From: Lactarius indigo
Lineage: Eukaryota; Basidiomycota; Agaricomycetes; Russulales; Russulaceae
Assembly (NCBI GenBank): GCA_025766275.1
Contig: JAFKAC010000092.1
Span: 62,001-126,000, forward strand
Length of the DNA: 64,000 bases
Direction: 5' to 3'
The notes beneath the pieces were generated by a model that did not search any database, had not been told where the DNA came from, and saw nothing but the letters and a program-made list of their open reading frames with translations. The position numbers were made by a program, and so were the translations under genes. Shown here piece by piece: positions 60,919-64,000 of this stretch (positions are counted from its first letter, which is position 1; every line of letters begins with the position of its first letter).

Positions 60919-61770
60919 ATGCCTATGTCAACTTGTGTTGTACCCTTTTCAAGTTGTTGTATGAATCGCACCTTGCCATAGACTATGTTTCGAATCGTGG
61001 GGAGGCGACCAATGGCTACTATTAGCCAAGAACCAAATTGCCTCGCTTTCTCTGTACAGTACATGATCGATATCGCGCGTGGTCTTTAGGAAATGCGCTC
61101 GAAGCGACTGCACTGGAGCTTGGTCGGGAGCATGGAAGAGCTCAGCTCCCATATCTTCGTCTTGTCATTGCTCAGGTTGGTAATGTATTTCCTCTTATTG
61201 TGATTTGATTGATCAGTGGAGCAGTCAATGCGCCAATGTGCCATCCGTCAGGCGTTCGATCATTCTATTGTCACCGCAGGCTCCACGAACACATGCCTTG
61301 AAAGCAACTCATATACCTTATTTTGGCCATCAGCATAGCCGGGGCTTTACTGCCGGCTCCTCATGCCGGCCAGCGGTGCTGTACTTGGGGAAAGTAAGCG
61401 TCTACAGAAACACGACGTTGTGTCGTCTATTCAGTCCGGAAGGGAAAAAACCGGTCCTATGGACCAGTTCTAGCAGTCGGAGTCGATACGTGCCACCTCA
61501 CGAGCCCCACCTGTGGAACCGTTACTCTACCAATTTGAGGCTTGAGGCCGGTGCGTTGATGCCGGATTGATGACCTCCCGACGGTACCCTCAACCTCCCC
61601 GATGAGAACTGCGTAAGTTTTGTCGATCTAAATACAACACAGGGCTTCACCAATTCCTATATATCCACCTAATCAACACTGCATGGTTCTACGTCTGCTT
61701 TGTCTACTTCTAGATATGCGTGGGGAAACGAAGGGATTCAAGTTTTGAGTCAGCGAGACTGGAGCTCCCC
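60919..61770. other. Spacer between PLAC8 copy 5 and the BNA6 gene
   Basis: The first 400 bases are the duplicated PLAC8 3' flank (TTTCGAATCGTGGGGAGG near 60987; CACGAACACATGCCTTGAAA near 61283). Then unique sequence without a gene. Confidence 0.45.
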
Positions 61771-62960
<1,190 letters not shown>

Positions 62961-63492
62961 AAAGAAGTCTCGGACTGTGAGAAATTTTCCCTGTCTGGGA
63001 GAAGTTGGTCGATCATCTCGGTCTGACACAAGCGCAAGGTAAAGCCGAAACTGCGCAGAGACGGCAGTGGAAACCAATACACGCCCCACTCCTAATAGTA
63101 AGCAGATGCGATACCGTCACGGATGGCGAAATGTACAGATCATTGGTGGACAATGGATGACATTGATGAATTGATGTCGGGCGCAACCCGAGCGCTTCAC
63201 GATGACTTACACCAGCAATTGTATCGGACACAATGCGCCCTCGAAAGCGTCTACCATCCATTCTGACGCCTCTACTACAGCGTGTCTGTCGCTGGGCGGG
63301 TGTGCGTCGCATAAACAGACATGCTCTCGTAATCCTCGGGGTTCAAGCTGTTCAAGGTTAAGCTTGTGATACTTTCCTAAAGCGCTCCGGTTATGAGCGT
63401 CCAGCTCCCCGACGAGTCGACGGCCGACGCGACGCAACCCACTGATCGTGCTTTGCATACACGGCTTGCTCCTTCTATTCTGGACTTCATCA
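62961..63492. other. Divergent intergenic region BNA6 / VWA8
   Basis: 532 bases between two start codons that point away from each other; it must hold both promoters. No TATA box is obvious on either strand, as is common for housekeeping genes. Confidence 0.5.
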
Positions 63493-64000
63493 ATGTCGTC
63501 TGCTCGCCGTCTCAAGCGTATCCAGAGTGCACTCGCGACATCGACTGAAGTCATCGGGACCCTAACGCTTGGGGATATATCCTATCCCGTGCCGGCATCG
63601 AGAACTCCCTCACGCCTCCCTCGCCTCTCACCCTTGGATCCAAATGACGCACGCACACGCGAACACCTGTACTTTCTTCTGCAGAAGTTCGTACTTGGTC
63701 AGGACGTCTTCCTACTCGCCCAACCTGGGCCCTATGCGCGGAGGCTAGTGCTCACGTTTTGCAAGTGCGCACCCATCTACACCCATTTCCCACACGTCGT
63801 TGACCAGAATGCAGCTTACTGAACGCAGAGTATGAGTATATCGCCCTGCATCGCGATGTTGGTGAGACAGAGCTCAAGCAGGGCCGGGAGATCCGAGACG
63901 GTGGAAACCTTGTGTACGTCGACAGTGCCGCTGTGCGTGCTGTCAAAACCGGGCGCATCCTCATTATAGAAGGCATCGAGAAGGCAGAGCGTGGTATCGT
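63493..64000 (+). CDS. VWA8: VWA8-type AAA+ ATPase, N-terminal part (cut by window end)
   Basis: Exon 1 is 63493-63764, intron 63765-63814 (50 bp), exon 2 from 63815 to past the window end. The reading LYFLLQKFVLGQDVFLLAQP corresponds to the nucleotide-binding start of von Willebrand A domain-containing protein 8, followed by EYEYIALHRDVGETELKQGR and GRILIIEGIEKAERGIV, well-known conserved stretches. In animals it is a mitochondrial-matrix ATPase; the Arg-rich N-terminus (MSSARRLKRIQSAL) would fit a mitochondrial targeting sequence. The Walker A region reads AQPGPYARR here, where animal proteins have a GPPG-type loop, so one Gly position differs. The splice choice is the only one that joins both conserved frames. 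Confidence 0.82.

Noticed and set aside
61205..61570. Possible small gene of 121 codons downstream of PLAC8 copy 5
   Set aside because: Its sequence overlaps the duplicated 3' flank also found, without the frame, after PLAC8 copies 1-3.
63207..63554. Minus-strand frame opposite the VWA8 start
   Set aside because: The plus-strand reading is conserved with VWA8 and this frame has no domain.

Overview
This looks like nuclear DNA of a filamentous basidiomycete (Agaricomycetes). The evidence is many short GT-AG introns of about 45-60 bp, Plavaka-type DNA transposase, a DUF6532-type gene, PLAC8 and sedolisin families, a fungal-type BTB domain, and Tf1/sushi-like chromodomain retrotransposons. Ceratobasidiaceae (Rhizoctonia and relatives) would fit, but the sequence alone does not prove the genus.

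Layout. (1) 1-2016: decayed coding debris that I cannot name. (2) 2017-46903: about 45 kb bounded by 39-bp inverted repeats (35/39 identical). I read it as one Plavaka-type DNA transposon. It holds a minus-strand Plavaka transposase (pieces between 2315 and 13630) and a plus-strand DUF6532-type gene (pieces between 21335 and 46275), and has been swollen from a core of about 5 kb by LTR elements. The LTR elements are: G1 (2632-10646, in the transposase 3' part, TSD CCTGG); a solo LTR (11064-11642, TSD ATACT); G2 (13631-21334, between the two genes, no TSD); G3 (22464-45172, in a DUF6532 exon, TSD CCACG/CCATG); G4 (29508-45056, inside the 3' LTR of G3, TSD CTTGA); G5 (35821-43556, inside the gag of G4, TSD CATGC); and a second solo LTR (45526-46266, in the last codon of the DUF6532 gene, TSD CTTGA). 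Removing the insertions restores reading frame at each junction, which independently supports the boundaries.

G1, G2, G4 and G5 are chromodomain Ty3/gypsy elements. G3 is different: it has LTRs, a self-primed PBS, a zinc knuckle and an RNase H-like remnant, but no reverse transcriptase motif that I can see. It carries what looks like a captured host BTB/POZ domain, plus two families of small hairpins whose stems change in a compensatory way. All five complete elements appear to prime reverse transcription from the 5' end of their own RNA (Tf1-like). Most LTR differences, and all four nonsense codons in G2, G4 and G5, look like CpG (CGA to TGA) transitions, suggesting decay through cytosine methylation.

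(3) 46904-61000: host array of five PLAC8-family genes with the same four-exon structure (four on plus, one on minus), interleaved with two decaying S53 sedolisin copies. (4) 61771-64000: conserved housekeeping end. A six-exon quinolinate phosphoribosyltransferase gene (minus, complete, 308 aa by my exon model) is divergent from the 5' end of a VWA8-type AAA+ ATPase gene (plus, cut by the window end).
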